A stretch of 64,000 bases of DNA from Bugula neritina. Lineage: Eukaryota > Bryozoa > Gymnolaemata > Cheilostomatida > Bugulidae. Shown here piece by piece: positions 45,525 through 57,152 of this stretch (the first letter of the stretch is position 1; every line of letters begins with the position of its first letter). The translations under genes and the position numbers were made by a program. The stretch covers positions 3,170,501-3,234,500 of the forward strand of contig OZ037772.1 of assembly GCA_964035545.1 (NCBI GenBank), given 5' to 3'. The notes below the pieces were generated by a model that saw only the letters and a program-made list of their open reading frames with translations, was not told the DNA's origin and made no database searches.

Positions 45525-46291
45525 CATAATTATTTTTGAAAGATGATTAGTGCCACAGGATAGTTAGGGCATCCTCACTGAGAATATCATAAATTTCGCT
45601 CACAATCTAATTTAAGTTCTTGCTATGTTAATGCTCTGTGGGTGGCATGCGTGTTGCCTACTTGTGATTGTTTAGCCTGAGATTACACTATGAATAATAT
45701 GCAGCTATCAACATTCCATCTTCTCATCTCTACGTGTTCATTGAAGCGCGAAGTGCTGTGCATTGGTGATTACTATAAGGAAACATAATCTCATTTTCAG
45801 TGTATAAATCACTAACTTGAAGAAAATCTATGAAGGCTATTGAAAAGATAAAAAAATTTGCCATGCATAAATTTCTCAGGTTTCCGACAGTGTTTGTTCT
45901 ATTCGAATACCATGCTTTCCTGCTGAGATATTTGGCATGGATTGAAAAATAAATTTTTTCAGGTAAAATTGGCCAAAAATGGGTAGATTTTTGTCTAACT
46001 TTGCAAAAAATACTGAAAACTTAAAAAAGCAGGTGCTTTGAGGAACAGGAAGATCTAAAACATGGTTTTTAAATTTTAATTTTAGCACAATTAAGTGAGG
46101 TTTTATTTTGCAGGACTGAATTCTTATAATATACCAATAATGTGGCCTCAGCAAGGCTGTGACAGCTAGAAGGTTGCCCTTATCTATCATGTGTAGACTT
46201 GCATTTTGTCAATAAGCAATGGAATTTGGAAAAAGCCAACATGAAATCCAGAAATAAAATCAAAATGTCTTCAAGAAACAGTACCAGCTGC

Positions 46292-46381
46292 ACCTGTAGA
46301 CCTCAGTGATAAATTTTCATTAGCCTCTCCTACACATGTGTAGGAGAGGCTAATGAACATTTATCACTGAGGTCTACAGGT
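46292..46381. repeat. 90-bp near-perfect palindrome
   Basis: Two 45-base arms with no spacer (left 46292-46336, right 46337-46381) are complementary at 44 of 45 positions. The centre is CTACACATGTGTAG. No ORF or target duplication is evident. Confidence 0.92.
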
Positions 46382-47800
46382 ACTATATCCACCTTTTGGT
46401 CAAAAACCTAGCGTTATTGCATGTTAATTATTAATGCAATAAGGTTTTGCAAACTGTACACCACCATAAGTAACCTTTTATGTTTGATTGTACTAATGTC
46501 TGGCTTTACATTTAATCATCTTCTAGGTTAACACATATTAAACCTGTCAAATTTGTTCTCTTGGGGATATTTCCTTGATGTATCTAGTGGAAGCTCAGGG
46601 GTTTTATTTTAAAACCAAGTTAACATACTCTTCTTGGGTGTACTTTATTGTGTGTAAGGAGGTGTGTAAGGTATTACTTACTCTTATTCTAAAACAAATG
46701 TTCATTTTCATACTTGTGTTGTTATTAAACTATATCAATAGCTAAAGGCCTGATTCTAGTTTTGAATGTTTAAAACGTACTTAACATACTGCACTTGCAG
46801 CTCTCTTTTTCAAAATTCATCCTTTAGTTGATAATGCTATATTAATAGTAACTTCTGCTACTTAGTAAGAATTTGCATACCATGCACTAAATCAACTTCA
46901 TTGCAACTTTGAGCAAAGTAAAGCTACATCTGTTATACTGATACCTTGGTGATGTTTTCTGGCATATCACTTTTTTTGCTAAGAAAGTTTCTACGGTCAC
47001 TTAATTCTCAGCTTGTAGAAGGCATACAGTACTGACTTTTCTCTCTCGTCTATTACAGGAATATATGACATTACCTTCCTATTGCTCTTCAATTTTTTGT
47101 ATTCATATTTTTTTAGATTTGTAATTACGACTGCACTACTTTTGATAGGTTTGGATTTTCTCCCACATTTACAATGACAAAAATGGATTTGATTTTCACA
47201 CGAAGTTTTATATGCTGTTTAGCTGTGAAGGAACTGTTAGCTGTGGCACGAAACCACTTGAGGAAATTCTCCTGGCAGATGCACACTCAAGGCAGATAGA
47301 AAATCGTCTCGAATCAAACAAGTCGTTGTAAAACGACTTGAATTTATCAAACAAGTGTGGTAACCAAACCTTGCACCTACTCAATGAAGTGTCCAATAGA
47401 TCCATGTGGGCCTTCAAAGTGAGTTGGCTAATTTATTTGATATTTATTTTTATTCATTTGATATCTAGTGAAGCTATTTGCAGTATGATTTGGTCGCCAT
47501 GTTGCAACTTAGAGTAACTATAATAACTTTGAGATTGTAAGCTAAAATTTACACAATATGTTCATTAAAACTGTTCTCTGCTTGTCACCAATTTCAATAT
47601 TAACTTTCTCTATAACCCTGGATTATATTAGCTCAGTATAAATTTTTAGGCTCAGTTCCTTAGAATATAGTGTTTTATGGTTAATTCAACTTAGCATGTT
47701 ATGCACCATCTGCTAATTTTTAGATACGTGAGACATTTTTAGAGGTGTGAGCTATGATCAAACAGTCAATCTTTTTTTTACTTTGCTCTCTGCTATTCTT
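46382..47800. other. AT-rich non-coding stretch
   Basis: No supported gene. A 9-bp hairpin CAAGTCGTT-GTAA-AACGACTTG lies near 47319-47340. Minus-strand ORFs at 45876-46190 and 47208-47417 show no family features. Confidence 0.4.
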
Positions 47801-48040
47801 TCACCATATTCTACACTATTTTACCTTATTCTTGCACACCATTTTTTACATTCTTATTTTTTACCTACTCTTACACCACATTCTACCTTATTTCACCTTA
47901 TTCTTGCACCATATTCTACATTATTCTACCTTATTCTTGCATCATATTCTACATTATTTCACCTTATTCTTCCACTATATTTTATATTATTTTACCTCAT
48001 TCTTACACCATATTCTACATTATTTTTACACCATATTCTA
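47801..48040. repeat. 33-bp pyrimidine-rich minisatellite before a splice acceptor
   Basis: Units of the type CACCATATTCTACATTATTT + CACCTTATTCTTG, degenerating leftwards. The last unit merges into the acceptor of the exon at 48047. Confidence 0.75.
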
Positions 48041-48046
48041 TTGAAG

Positions 48047-48231
48047 TGTTGGATGCTTGGGAAAATGCACCGACCGGATTTTTCACTGGAATACTCAACT
48101 GGGCTGGTGACTACCAGGAGTGTGTTGCCATCAGATCTACCTACGGAGAGAATGATGACCCGGGTATGTTGCTCTATCAGGGGATGTACTGCTCCAAGAT
48201 ACACCCTAGCATGGCGGCCAATGACGGACAG
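48047..48231 (+). CDS. Exon with NRF (nose resistant to fluoxetine)-type N-terminal domain
   Basis: An open exon with an AG acceptor and a CAG|GTACTA donor. It reads VLDAWENAPTGFFTGILNW, AGDYQECVAI and GMYCSKIHPS. The pattern D-W/x-P-G-ILxGxxxWxGxYxxC is the start of the extracellular NRF domain that precedes a membrane acyltransferase in animal NRF-6-like proteins. No acyltransferase exons are seen downstream; the exon ends in phase 0 and the next open exon at 57153 can start in phase 0, but the gypsy C element occupies the space between them. A lone domain exon or a pseudogene fragment remain possible. Confidence 0.55.
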
Positions 48232-49280
48232 GTACTAAGTCTATTTCAAGGTCACATCAGGTTTCTAAATCCAATTGCAGCTGCAAATTCCTTTTCAACT
48301 TTCAGTGTTTACAGGATAATGTGAGTTTTGGCAGCTTTCGCTGTCACTATTTTGACCTTGATAAAAATTAGGTGGAGGAAAAATGAATAGCTCCAATATA
48401 TGAGATGTCTTGTAGCTTCAATATATGAGATTTTTGTGTGTCATAAATATGAAAGGTTAAATCTTACATCAGTAGACTGGATAGTTGATGCTGTCAGATT
48501 TTGAAACATAAATAAATAAGCCATGACTGTATAAAGCTTATACTATACTAAAATTTATGTTAGATTTCTTCCAGGCTACGTTACATCCAGAGCCTTTGCA
48601 GACACGCTGCCTACAGCTCAGACACTTGCAGACACTTGGCAATAGCTGCCAGTGAATTAATTTACTAGTGAAATAATATTGATAGTGTCATCCATGTGTC
48701 ATGTTAGATTATTGGTATAATGAGGTTACATCAGTGATGATTAAAATTACTAGTCAGCCTAGTTCACAATAATGCCTTTGCTGTCTATTTCTCTACATTC
48801 TTTACATTGCACAACATTGCTTGGCTATTTCTTTAAACCTCTACATCATAGCCTACGGCATTCATAGTCTGTTGCATTAGTTATGAAGTCATAGAATATA
48901 AAAGAACCACATTTATGTGAGTCTCACACAACCTCTGATTGGTTCTTGTGAATCTTACACAACCACTGATTGGTCTCGCTACCTGTCTAATTACAAATAT
49001 TGACAGAAGAAGACTTTAACTAACTGAAACTCTATCTCTATATTGATACTCTGCTTTAGTAAAAAGTGAGTAACTGGGGTGGAGAGAGCCAGTTCTCAAG
49101 AAGCTGATTATAGAGAGGGCTGAGGGAGCTGATTTTGTGCCAGTCTTGGAGACAGAGCAGGTTTTGGCCGGGACGGCTTTGAGAGTAACGATCAATGTGA
49201 CAGCGGAGTTATAAAGTCATCAACTTGAAGTGAGTGTAGATGCTTACCCACATCTGCTGATTGTAAACGAGTGTAGAGTT
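48232..49280. other. Intronic or intergenic, nothing recognised
   Basis: AT-rich, with a small direct repeat around CACAACCTCTGATTGG and CACAACCACTGATTGG near 48930-48980. It ends at TTAT (49281-49284), the duplication of element C. Confidence 0.4.
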
Positions 49281-49284
49281 TTAT

Positions 49285-49591
49285 TGTGGTGGTTCATGGA
49301 ACTACCAGCAGCACAACATGTAGGGTCGCGTAATTGACCCGGAACAATGGATAGCCAATTAGCGTAGTTGATAGTTAGCAGCAATTGTAGTTTCCCGCTG
49401 CTAACTCAGTCGAAGCTAGAGTGTGAAATAGATTAGATGTATAACTTGTTTGGAAATAATGTATCGTGTTTTTATAATGTATAGTTGTGTATAAAATATA
49501 CTCGTTCTCTCGACTTATCCTGGTGCAGTTCTATAGTAGATAAATAGACTCTCTGGATAGCACATCAACCCTAAATCTGAAAATTATAACA
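49285..49591 (+). repeat. 5' LTR of lineage C
   Basis: TGTGGTGGTTCATGG to TTATAACA. It contains a 9-bp stem GTTAGCAGC (49374-49382) / GCTGCTAAC (49397-49405) at the place where lineage A has TAGTAGC/GCTACTA. The last 45 bases (GGCACATCAACCCT-like) remain close to lineage A. Confidence 0.9.
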
Positions 49592-49592
49592 G

Positions 49593-49610
49593 TGGTGGCA
49601 GCGGTGGGAT
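49593..49610 (+). promoter_or_regulatory. Primer-binding site, lineage C
   Basis: TGGTGGCAGCGGTGGGAT, identical to the tRNA-Leu-complementary site of lineage A. Confidence 0.8.
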
Positions 49611-49622
49611 AGTGCATCCAAG

Positions 49623-50576
49623 ATGGAGACTGAAAATGCTGGAACTCAACCACCGACAATCGAAGGTGAGCGTAGAGACAATGCTGTAGAGACAATGCCT
49701 GTTAACCATGTAGTAGAAGAGCGAAGGGTTCCGCGAGAACTAGCTGAGGACCGCTACAGGTTAAAGGCGCCCACCTTCACGGGTGAAGAGGAGGTGGAAC
49801 AATTTATCCAAGAGTTTAGCGACGTAATGGACGTCGCTCAGTGGCCCCCTAGGGTGGCCTTGCTGAAGCTTAGAATGGCATTGATGGACAAAGCCAAGCC
49901 CTATGGGCTGGGCGTAGACATTGATAATATCTTTGCTTCTCTGCGGGCCCGCTTTGGCCTCTCTCCTACAGATGCCAGGGCCCGATTGCAGAGGTTGCGG
50001 CGTGATCCCCGCACCCCGCTGCGGGAGCATGCCGCCGCGGTCATGAAGCTGGCACAGATCGCGTACAGCGACTTGCCCCCAGTCAACCGCGAGAGGTACA
50101 CCCTCGACGCTTTCATAGCATCTGTCGACGATCTGGGTCTCCACCACCAGTTTCTAGCTAGGGGAGTCACCACCGTTGAAGATGCTCTGACTGAGGGGGA
50201 AGCTTACCTCCTAGCTAATCAAATGCATAAAAGTCGCGGAAGCTCCCGCCAAGTGGAGATAGACCGCGCAGACACGGCCGCGGGACAAGGGGAGGAAACC
50301 CCCGCCGCGGCTGCCGTGTCCCAGTTGGCGACGGCATCAAAAGTCACTCAACTGACGGACATGCTAGCCAAGCTGATAGCAACACTGACACCACAAAACC
50401 CAGTGAGTACCGCCCCTGGGCCCATGCGGCCATCGGCGCCGCCACAGGGAGAAACAGTCAGTTTTTGCTGGGAGTGCGGAAATCAAGGACATTTCCGCCG
50501 ATATTGTCCCTTCCTAAATCAGGGGTTAAACTACTGCGGCCCGCAGATGTTCCCACCTTCCGCGGGCCGACGATGA
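49623..50576 (+). CDS. gag: Gag of lineage C with intact zinc knuckle
   Basis: 317 residues. It shares the gag fold signature with lineage A (APTFTGEEEVEQFIQEF, QWPPRVALLKLR, RYTLDAFIASVDDLGLHHQF) but differs widely. Near the C-terminus C282, C285, H290 and C295 form a standard knuckle, CWECGNQGHFRRYCP. The ORF overlaps the start of pol, which lies in the -1 frame from about 50465, so pol expression would need a -1 frameshift near 50470-50576. This is the only lineage A/C gag here with a complete RNA-binding knuckle. Confidence 0.88.
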   Translation: METENAGTQPPTIEGERRDNAVETMPVNHVVEERRVPRELAEDRYRLKAPTFTGEEEVEQFIQEFSDVMDVAQWPPRVALLKLRMALMDKAKPYGLGVDIDNIFASLRARFGLSPTDARARLQRLRRDPRTPLREHAAAVMKLAQIAYSDLPPVNRERYTLDAFIASVDDLGLHHQFLARGVTTVEDALTEGEAYLLANQMHKSRGSSRQVEIDRADTAAGQGEETPAAAAVSQLATASKVTQLTDMLAKLIATLTPQNPVSTAPGPMRPSAPPQGETVSFCWECGNQGHFRRYCPFLNQGLNYCGPQMFPPSAGRR

Positions 50577-53500
50577 AACCTCTAGGGAAGAAGAAACGCA
50601 GGTCACCCAGACGGGTACCGCGTACTGGCAACCAACAGTGGCAACAGCCACGACGGACCAGCAAGGGGCTTCGCCCCGCGGCTGCCTTTTCTATGCCCCT
50701 TCACAACAGACTCACAGGGCTACAAGTCCAAGAGTCTGGATGGGAGCACACAAAGGTAGCTGAGAATCTAGCCTCGGCACCCCCGAGACCTACCTATCAC
50801 CGCCCCAAGAGACCTCCTTCGCGACCCAAAGCGAGGGAGGTACTCCCTGCGAGAGTAAGGCCCGAAGGGAGAGTTCAGGTGCAGCCCCATGGGAACAGCT
50901 ATTTCTTGCCCGGTGAACTGGAAGGCAAAGCTGTTACTTTTCTCATTGATTCGGGCTGTACCACAAACCTCTTAAGCCGCCAAATCTTCGACACCCTCAG
51001 CGCTAGGGTCAGGGGCGAGATGGAAGCATACGAAGGGGAATACGGCACCCTAGCTGACGGGTCGTGCCTTCCCTTCTATGGTATAATTGATCTGACGGGA
51101 CGAGTCCGCGATCAAACGATCCAAGAGACGTTCATCGTCAGTCAGCTCAAGGAGGATGCTATCCTCGGGATGCCGTTCCTTAAACGGCACAGATGTCACA
51201 TAGATTTTAGCAGATCTGCAATGATGATGTCCGGGCGGGAACTCGCCTGCGTCGACAAGTTCGGCCGCCCTTTAGTGGGAGGTGTGCAAGTGGTACGCAA
51301 CCGTACCATACCAGGCCGCTCCCGGGCTACCATTCACTGCAGGGTGAATAGTAGCCGGATCTCTGGACTCGGGGTGGTTGAAGGCGCGCACGAAAAGATC
51401 CGACTTGCCAGCAGTCTGAATCAGCTGACTGAGCAAGGGGAGATCTTAGTGCAGTGCGTCAACCCCTTTACCGAGCCTATCAAGCTCCCGGCGGGGTCAA
51501 TGCTGGGCCGTTTTCACTCTGTTCAGGAGGGAGACGTAGGCCCGTCGCTGGGTGATGCGACAGAGGCACTCCCTCGACACCCTATTCAGGGATGAGGGGC
51601 AGTCCCAACACATCTCCGGGAGTTATATGAGACAGCCAGTGGCGGCTGCGCGAGTAACCGGGAACGCCAAGCTATGGCTAAGTTACTACGCGACTACGGT
51701 GATGTGTTCAGCAGCGGGGAGCATGACGTGGGACTGACTGGAATTGTCAGACACGAAATACCGCTGACTGCAGGGACAGTCCCTGTCCGGCAGCCCTAGC
51801 GCAGGCTGGGGCCGGAGAAAGAGAAGGAGGTTAGCCGACAAGTACGGGATCTTCTGGACCGGGGACTGATAGAGCCCGCCCATAGTGCGTGGAGCTCGCC
51901 AGTCGTACTGGTCCGGAAGAAAGACGGCAGTTGGCGGTTCTGTGTGGACTACCGCAAACTCAATAGCGTAACCATACAGGACGCCTACCCTCTACCTCGT
52001 ATTGACGAGTCATTGGACGCCCTAGCCGGCAGCAAGTACTTCAGTACGTTAGACTTGCTAAGCGGCTATTGGCAGGTTCCTCTGAGTCCCGACGCCCAAG
52101 AGAAAGCGGCGTTTATCACACGGGACGGTTTGTGGAAGTGGAAGGTGCTGCCCTTCGGGGGAACCTCCGCCCCATCCACCTTCCAGAGGCTGATGGAACA
52201 AGTCCTTAGCGGACTATATTGGAAGACACTGCTGGTCTACCTCGATGATGTCATCGTAATCTCTCCAGACTTCGAGACACATGTCAGTCGTCCGCAGGAG
52301 GTTTTCGAGAGACTCCGAGGTGCCGGTCTTAAGCTCAAACCTTCCAAGTGCGCTCTATTGCAGCCGGAGGTCAAGTACCTGGGGCACGTTGTCGGTCGAA
52401 ACGGCGTGGCAACGGATCCCGAAAAGGTACGGGCAGTAGAAGACTGGGTCACCCCCCAAGACTTGACCAGACTCCGGGCTTTCTTGGGGCTGGTAGGGTA
52501 TTACAGGCAATACATACCAGACTTTGCGGGCATAGCCCAGCAGTTAACCCGGCTCACCGCAAAGGGAGTGACGTGGCAGTGGACTCCAGTCGAACAAGAA
52601 GCGTTTGACCGCCTCAAGGGCTGCCTACTAACGGCGCCCATCTTGGCCTACCCAGACCCCACTCTGGAGTACAACCTTGACACGGACGCCAGTGACCAGA
52701 ATGTTGGCGCTGTGCTGTCACAAGTGCAGGAAGGCTGAGAGGTAGTAGTAGCCTACTACAGCAAGTCTCTCTCACCCGCTGAACGAAATTACTGCACTAC
52801 CCGCAAGGAGCTGCTGGCAGTAATCAAGTCAGTGAAGCACTTCAGACCATACCTATACGGCAGGAAGTTCCGGCTGCGTACGGATCATGCCTCGCTGATC
52901 TGGTTGTGCAGGAGAGCAGAGCCCTCTAGTCAGGTCGCCCGGTGGCTCGAAATCCTAGCTGAATTCTCGTACCGGATCGAACACCGACCGGGCAAGAGAC
53001 ACAGCAATGCGGATGGGTTGAGTCGCCAACCTGACGGAGGTTGCAAACAGTGTCTCAACATCGAGAGGAGGGATGGAGGTCCCCCACGATGCGAGTTGGA
53101 GACGCTGGCTCATCACGGAGCACCGTTTGATTGGGATCAAGGTCAACTCAGGCAAAGAGTTGATGAGTCCCCGGAGGATGTACAAAACCTCCGCGCCAAC
53201 CCTGTACTGGCCGGTAATGTTCGAGAGCTGAAGAAGCTCCAAGAAGAGCTGCCTGGAGTCGTGACAGACATATACCGGGCCAAAAGGGAAGGGCGACGAC
53301 CCAGCGAGGAACGCATACGACAGGGATGCGCCGAGTTCCGGCTATACTGTCAGCGTTGGGACTCGCTGCGGATCGGGCAGGATGGGTTGCTAACCATCTC
53401 TCTAGCTGCCAGCGGCAGACACCCGGAAAGGAAGAGGGTAGTCTGCCCCACAGCCATCCGCCGTGAGTTGATTTGGGATACTCACAAGCAGGCCCACGCA

Positions 53501-55097
53501 GGGGTCAACCGAGTGATGTCCAAATTACGACTTCGGTGGTATTGGCCACAAATGGAGCGTGATGTCCGGCTCAGAGTCAAACAGTGTGAGATCTGCCAGG
53601 CCAGTAAGCATAGCCGCCCCCCTGGTGAAGCAGGACGGCGGAGGCTATACGCTGGTAGGCCCTGGCAAGTAGTCGCTGTAGACCTGGTCGGACCCATGCC
53701 CCTGACCCCCAGAGGCAATAATTGGATCCTAGTACTAACCGACCACTTTACTAGGTGGGCAAATGCTCTGGCTATCCCAGATGCATCAGCCCCAACAGTG
53801 GCCAGGGCGCTAGACCAACATGTATTCTGTTATTTTGGGCTCCCCGAACAGATACACTCTGATCAAGGCGCTCAGTTCCAGTCTCAACTGATGAGCGACC
53901 TTTGCCGCCTCTGGGGAGTAAATCAGAGCAGGACCACCCCCTACCACCCTCAAAGTAACGGGGTGGTGGAGCGCAACAACCGGATGCTAGGTGATGCACT
54001 CCAGAGTCTCCTCCTTGGACGAGGTCAAGAGGAATGGGATACGGTGTTGCCGCAAGTCATGCGTGCATACCGTAGCACCCCACACACCAGTACTGGTGAG
54101 ACCCCAAACCTCTTGATGCTCGGGAGAGAGACTCGTGTCCCCGACCATCTCACCTATCACGTTCCAGAGCAAGATAACTCAGTCCACGAGTATGCCAGTG
54201 AACTAGTGGAACGGATGAAGGCCGCACACGATATACTGCGCCAACAGCAGTGGAAGGTGCGGCACGAAGATTCCGATGAACCACCCCTCTATCAGAGGGG
54301 AGATAAGGTGTGGATGGTCAATTACCGTAGGCGTTGCGGACAGGCTGATAAGCTGAAGCCTAAGTTCGTGGGCCCCTACGTGGTTGTCGAGGCTATGCCC
54401 AATCATACGTACAAGATTGAGCGCTCAGGACAGGTATCTATCCAGAATGAGTCTCGCTTGAAACCGTATTGGGCTAGCCCCGGCGGAGTGGGAGAAGCCC
54501 CTCCCGTTGTTAGAGCCCAGGAGGCAGACAACAACGCGCGGGCGACGGCGGCATGGACCTGAGTACGAAGTGGTCATACCGCGGGAGGAAAACTTGGTGA
54601 GAGAGGAGCGGCAGCTTTTGTCAACAGAAGCGTGTCCGCCACCGCCAAGTCTAATGCCATCACTTCCAGAAACCGAGCCGGTTCCGGAAGTGCAAACCCC
54701 CACGGAGGGAGGGGCTCCATCCGGAGAACAAGAAGAGGTGACTGCTGACGGTGAAGTAGAGACGCCATTAGAGGTCCCTACTAACGAACCGGCAAGCGTG
54801 TCACCCCCCCTAGAAAGGGGACAGCGTACGAGGCAACCCCCCGCATACTTGAAGGACTTCGTATGTGACTGCGTTAAAAGCGGCGCGCATGAAAGTCTAG
54901 GGGAAAACCGTACGAGAAAAGAATCGAGCAAATGTGGGAGTTGTCAACACCACGGAAATATCAACTTTTGCATCGGCGGAAATAGAAATAAAATTCATCC
55001 GCCGGGTGCACAAAGTCTTAATCACGCACCCCAACCACGTTGCTCGATCTTTTCATACGCTGATGCAGTCAAGAGTAGACGTGTTTCTAAGCAGTAG
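50465..55097 (+). pseudogene. pol: Pol of lineage C, broken, with lineage-A-like core
   Basis: The first ORF (50465-51595) has a basic linker and protease (FLIDSGCTTNLLS, ILGMPFLKRH). TGA at 51593-51595 (CGA in copy 1), TAG at 51797-51799 and TGA at 52736-52738 (CGA in copy 1) cut the frame. RT (RKLNSVTIQDAYPLPR, YLDD), RNase H and integrase (HHCC and DDE) match lineage A almost base for base. RT has FGGTSAPSTF where others have FGLTSAPATF. Near 54500 an insertion in the C-rich run shifts the frame, and the Pro/Glu-rich tail continues in 54507-55097, diverging from lineage A after about 54830. No poly-G tract is present. Confidence 0.88.
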
Positions 55098-55377
55098 TTC
55101 AAACCATTTCACACATTCAGTATGTCTTACGACAACAGATCGTGGGGTGAGTTAACTATATCTTAATACGAAACTAGATTGCATCGCTCAGCTCTGACTC
55201 ACTGAGTCAATCGAGCTGGAGATAGGTTAGTGAAATACCGTAGTAAGAACTCAGTTTGACTTAGAGATTTTTATAATCTCATTGCAATACGTGTTCTATC
55301 TGACTATTCACTACCATAAATCTCTACGAGGTAACTGAATTAGGAGTTGCCAAGCTGTTCAAGCTGACAACACAGCA

Positions 55378-56199
55378 GTGTATTGTATTAACACTGTTGA
55401 AACTTTTTCAGATTACACTCGACCCACTACAACCAGGGTACGGGATAGAACACTTCCCGCTCCGTACCCAGAGGAGTATGCTAGTGGTGACCGGCCTGAG
55501 CCACTACGCCGCCGCTGGCGGTGGGTGTCTCCACAAACAGAAGAAGAAATAGAAACAGCCTGGGGGTCCAGAGGACGGACGAGATGCCAGATCTGTGGTG
55601 AAGATTGCGGCTCTCACCGTTCCCTTAAACCACACGTCAATGCTCATCTCCAACTAACATTCTGCCCCTGCGGGTACAATGATGTGTATCCCTACCCTGT
55701 CACCAGACACAGAGCGGCGGGCTGTTTCCCTGGAGAAAACTATGTGGTCGACGCTAAGCTGTACCCGGAGTTCCTCACACTTATACGACCTCTGGTGAAG
55801 AAGGCCATGCTATTAGCCGTTCTGTCCTCGGGGTTCCAACGTGTGCTAGACAACGCCCGCCAACAATCCCCGTTGGTGTCTGACCGCCCTCAAATTACAT
55901 AAACCCCCGAGGAAATTACATATCCAGAAGAAGGAGAGATCTCCCCTACACCGGCGAAGAGACGAACCAGGTCCCCCAGTCCACCCTTGCGCCGCAGACG
56001 GACACCGTCCCCAGACCCAGTACGCCTGGCTACAGTAGAAGAACGCCTCCTACGATTACAAGAAGAGTTCACCCAGCTGGCACCAGATCTACTTAACACT
56101 ACCACAGGACTCTTCCAGCTAAAGGGATCCGTATGCCGTATGAAACGGAAACTGCGTACATGCCAAGGCAAGCACCGGCGTGCCCAACAAGGACTCTAG
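55378..56199 (+). pseudogene. ORF3 zinc-finger / coiled-coil protein of lineage C
   Basis: Two in-phase parts, 55378-55902 and onwards to 56199, separated by TAA at 55900-55902. It holds the same architecture as the lineage-A ORF3: a C2H2 finger (CQICGEDCGSHRSLKPHVNA, then H; CX2C-X12-HX3H), then CPCGYNDVYPYPVTRHRAAG, then C (CXC-X12-H-X4-C), then an Arg/Ser/Pro-rich stretch and a C-terminal heptad-like region (TVEERLLRLQEEFTQLAPDL). Overall sequence is very different from lineage A while the ligand spacing is kept. The true start is uncertain; about 280 bases separate it from the pol end. Confidence 0.78.
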
Positions 56200-56455
56200 T
56201 AGACTACTCGGAGTACTCCAACTCCGCCTCTTGGGAGAAGCCCAGATGTCATGTAAATGTTTGACTGCTTAACAGGTTATCCCCTGTCTAACACCACAGC
56301 TAGCTAGTATTCCTCGTCTATCTACAGCTGGCCAATTGTATGCAACGGATCGTTATAATGACTCTGTCTATTATTATGTCTCTTCCTGTATATTATGTAT
56401 TATTTTGTCCACTGATGTATGCAATTACTATTGAATGTTTTTTTTATATATATAT

Positions 56456-56486
56456 CAGAAAGATGGCTTTCTGCTGGTGGGGGCGG
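56456..56486 (+). promoter_or_regulatory. Stem-loop plus polypurine tract, lineage C
   Basis: CAGAAAG, loop ATGG, CTTTCTG, then CTGGTGGGGGCGG and the LTR. Confidence 0.75.
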
Positions 56487-56793
56487 TGTGGTGGTTCGTG
56501 AAACTACCAGCAGCACAATATGTAGGGTCGCGTAATTGACCCGGAACAATGGATAGCCAATTAGCGTAGTTGATAGTTAGCAGCAATTGTAGTTTCCCGC
56601 TGCTAACTCAGTCGAAGCTAGAGTGTGAAATAGATTAGATGTATAACTTGTTTGGAACTAATGTATCGTGTTTTTATAATGTATAGTTGTGTATAATATA
56701 TACTTGTTCTCTCGACTTATCCTGGTGCAGTTCTATAGTAGATAAATAGACTCTCTGGATAGCACATCAACCCTAAATCTGAAAATTATAACA
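56487..56793 (+). repeat. 3' LTR of lineage C
   Basis: 307 bp, TGTGGTGGTTCGTGA to TTATAACA, followed by TTAT. Confidence 0.92.
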
Positions 56794-56797
56794 TTAT

Positions 56798-57152
56798 TCA
56801 CTGGGAGGTGGTTTGTTTTACCCTCTCATAAGTGCAGAGGGGTGACTTTTCAGTCTCATTGAAACAGTTGATTTAGTTTATACAAAGCACTCTCAATGCA
56901 CTTTTCTAGAATATTATATGTGGGACAAATATTTCTTTTGGGAAAAGTTTCTTGCTAAGTAGAAATTTTCTAGTAAGAGACAAATACGCTACAAAGTTAT
57001 ATAAAACATGTGTTATTGGAGGTGAAAAAGGTTTTATTTTCTTTTTTTATTTTTCTTTATTTACTGATTATAGATATTTATTTTGAAAAGTTTTTGTCAA
57101 CCACTGGGATTTTCTGTCCAATGCCATGCTAACATGTTTATCTGATTGACAG
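56798..57152. other. Intron-like AT-rich stretch
   Basis: No gene seen. It ends in the acceptor TCTGATTGACAG of the exon at 57153. Confidence 0.4.

Larger units (their letters stand above)
49285..56793 (+). mobile_element. Ty3/gypsy element of lineage C, mosaic with lineage A
   Basis: A 7509-bp insertion with 307-bp LTRs (about six differences) and a TTAT duplication (49281-49284, 56794-56797). The LTRs, gag, protease half and ORF3 are clearly diverged from lineage A, but from about 51560 to about 54830 the pol sequence is nearly identical to it. Stops at 51593, 51797 and 52736 and a C-tract frameshift near 54500 break pol; a stop at 55900 breaks ORF3. Confidence 0.9.
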
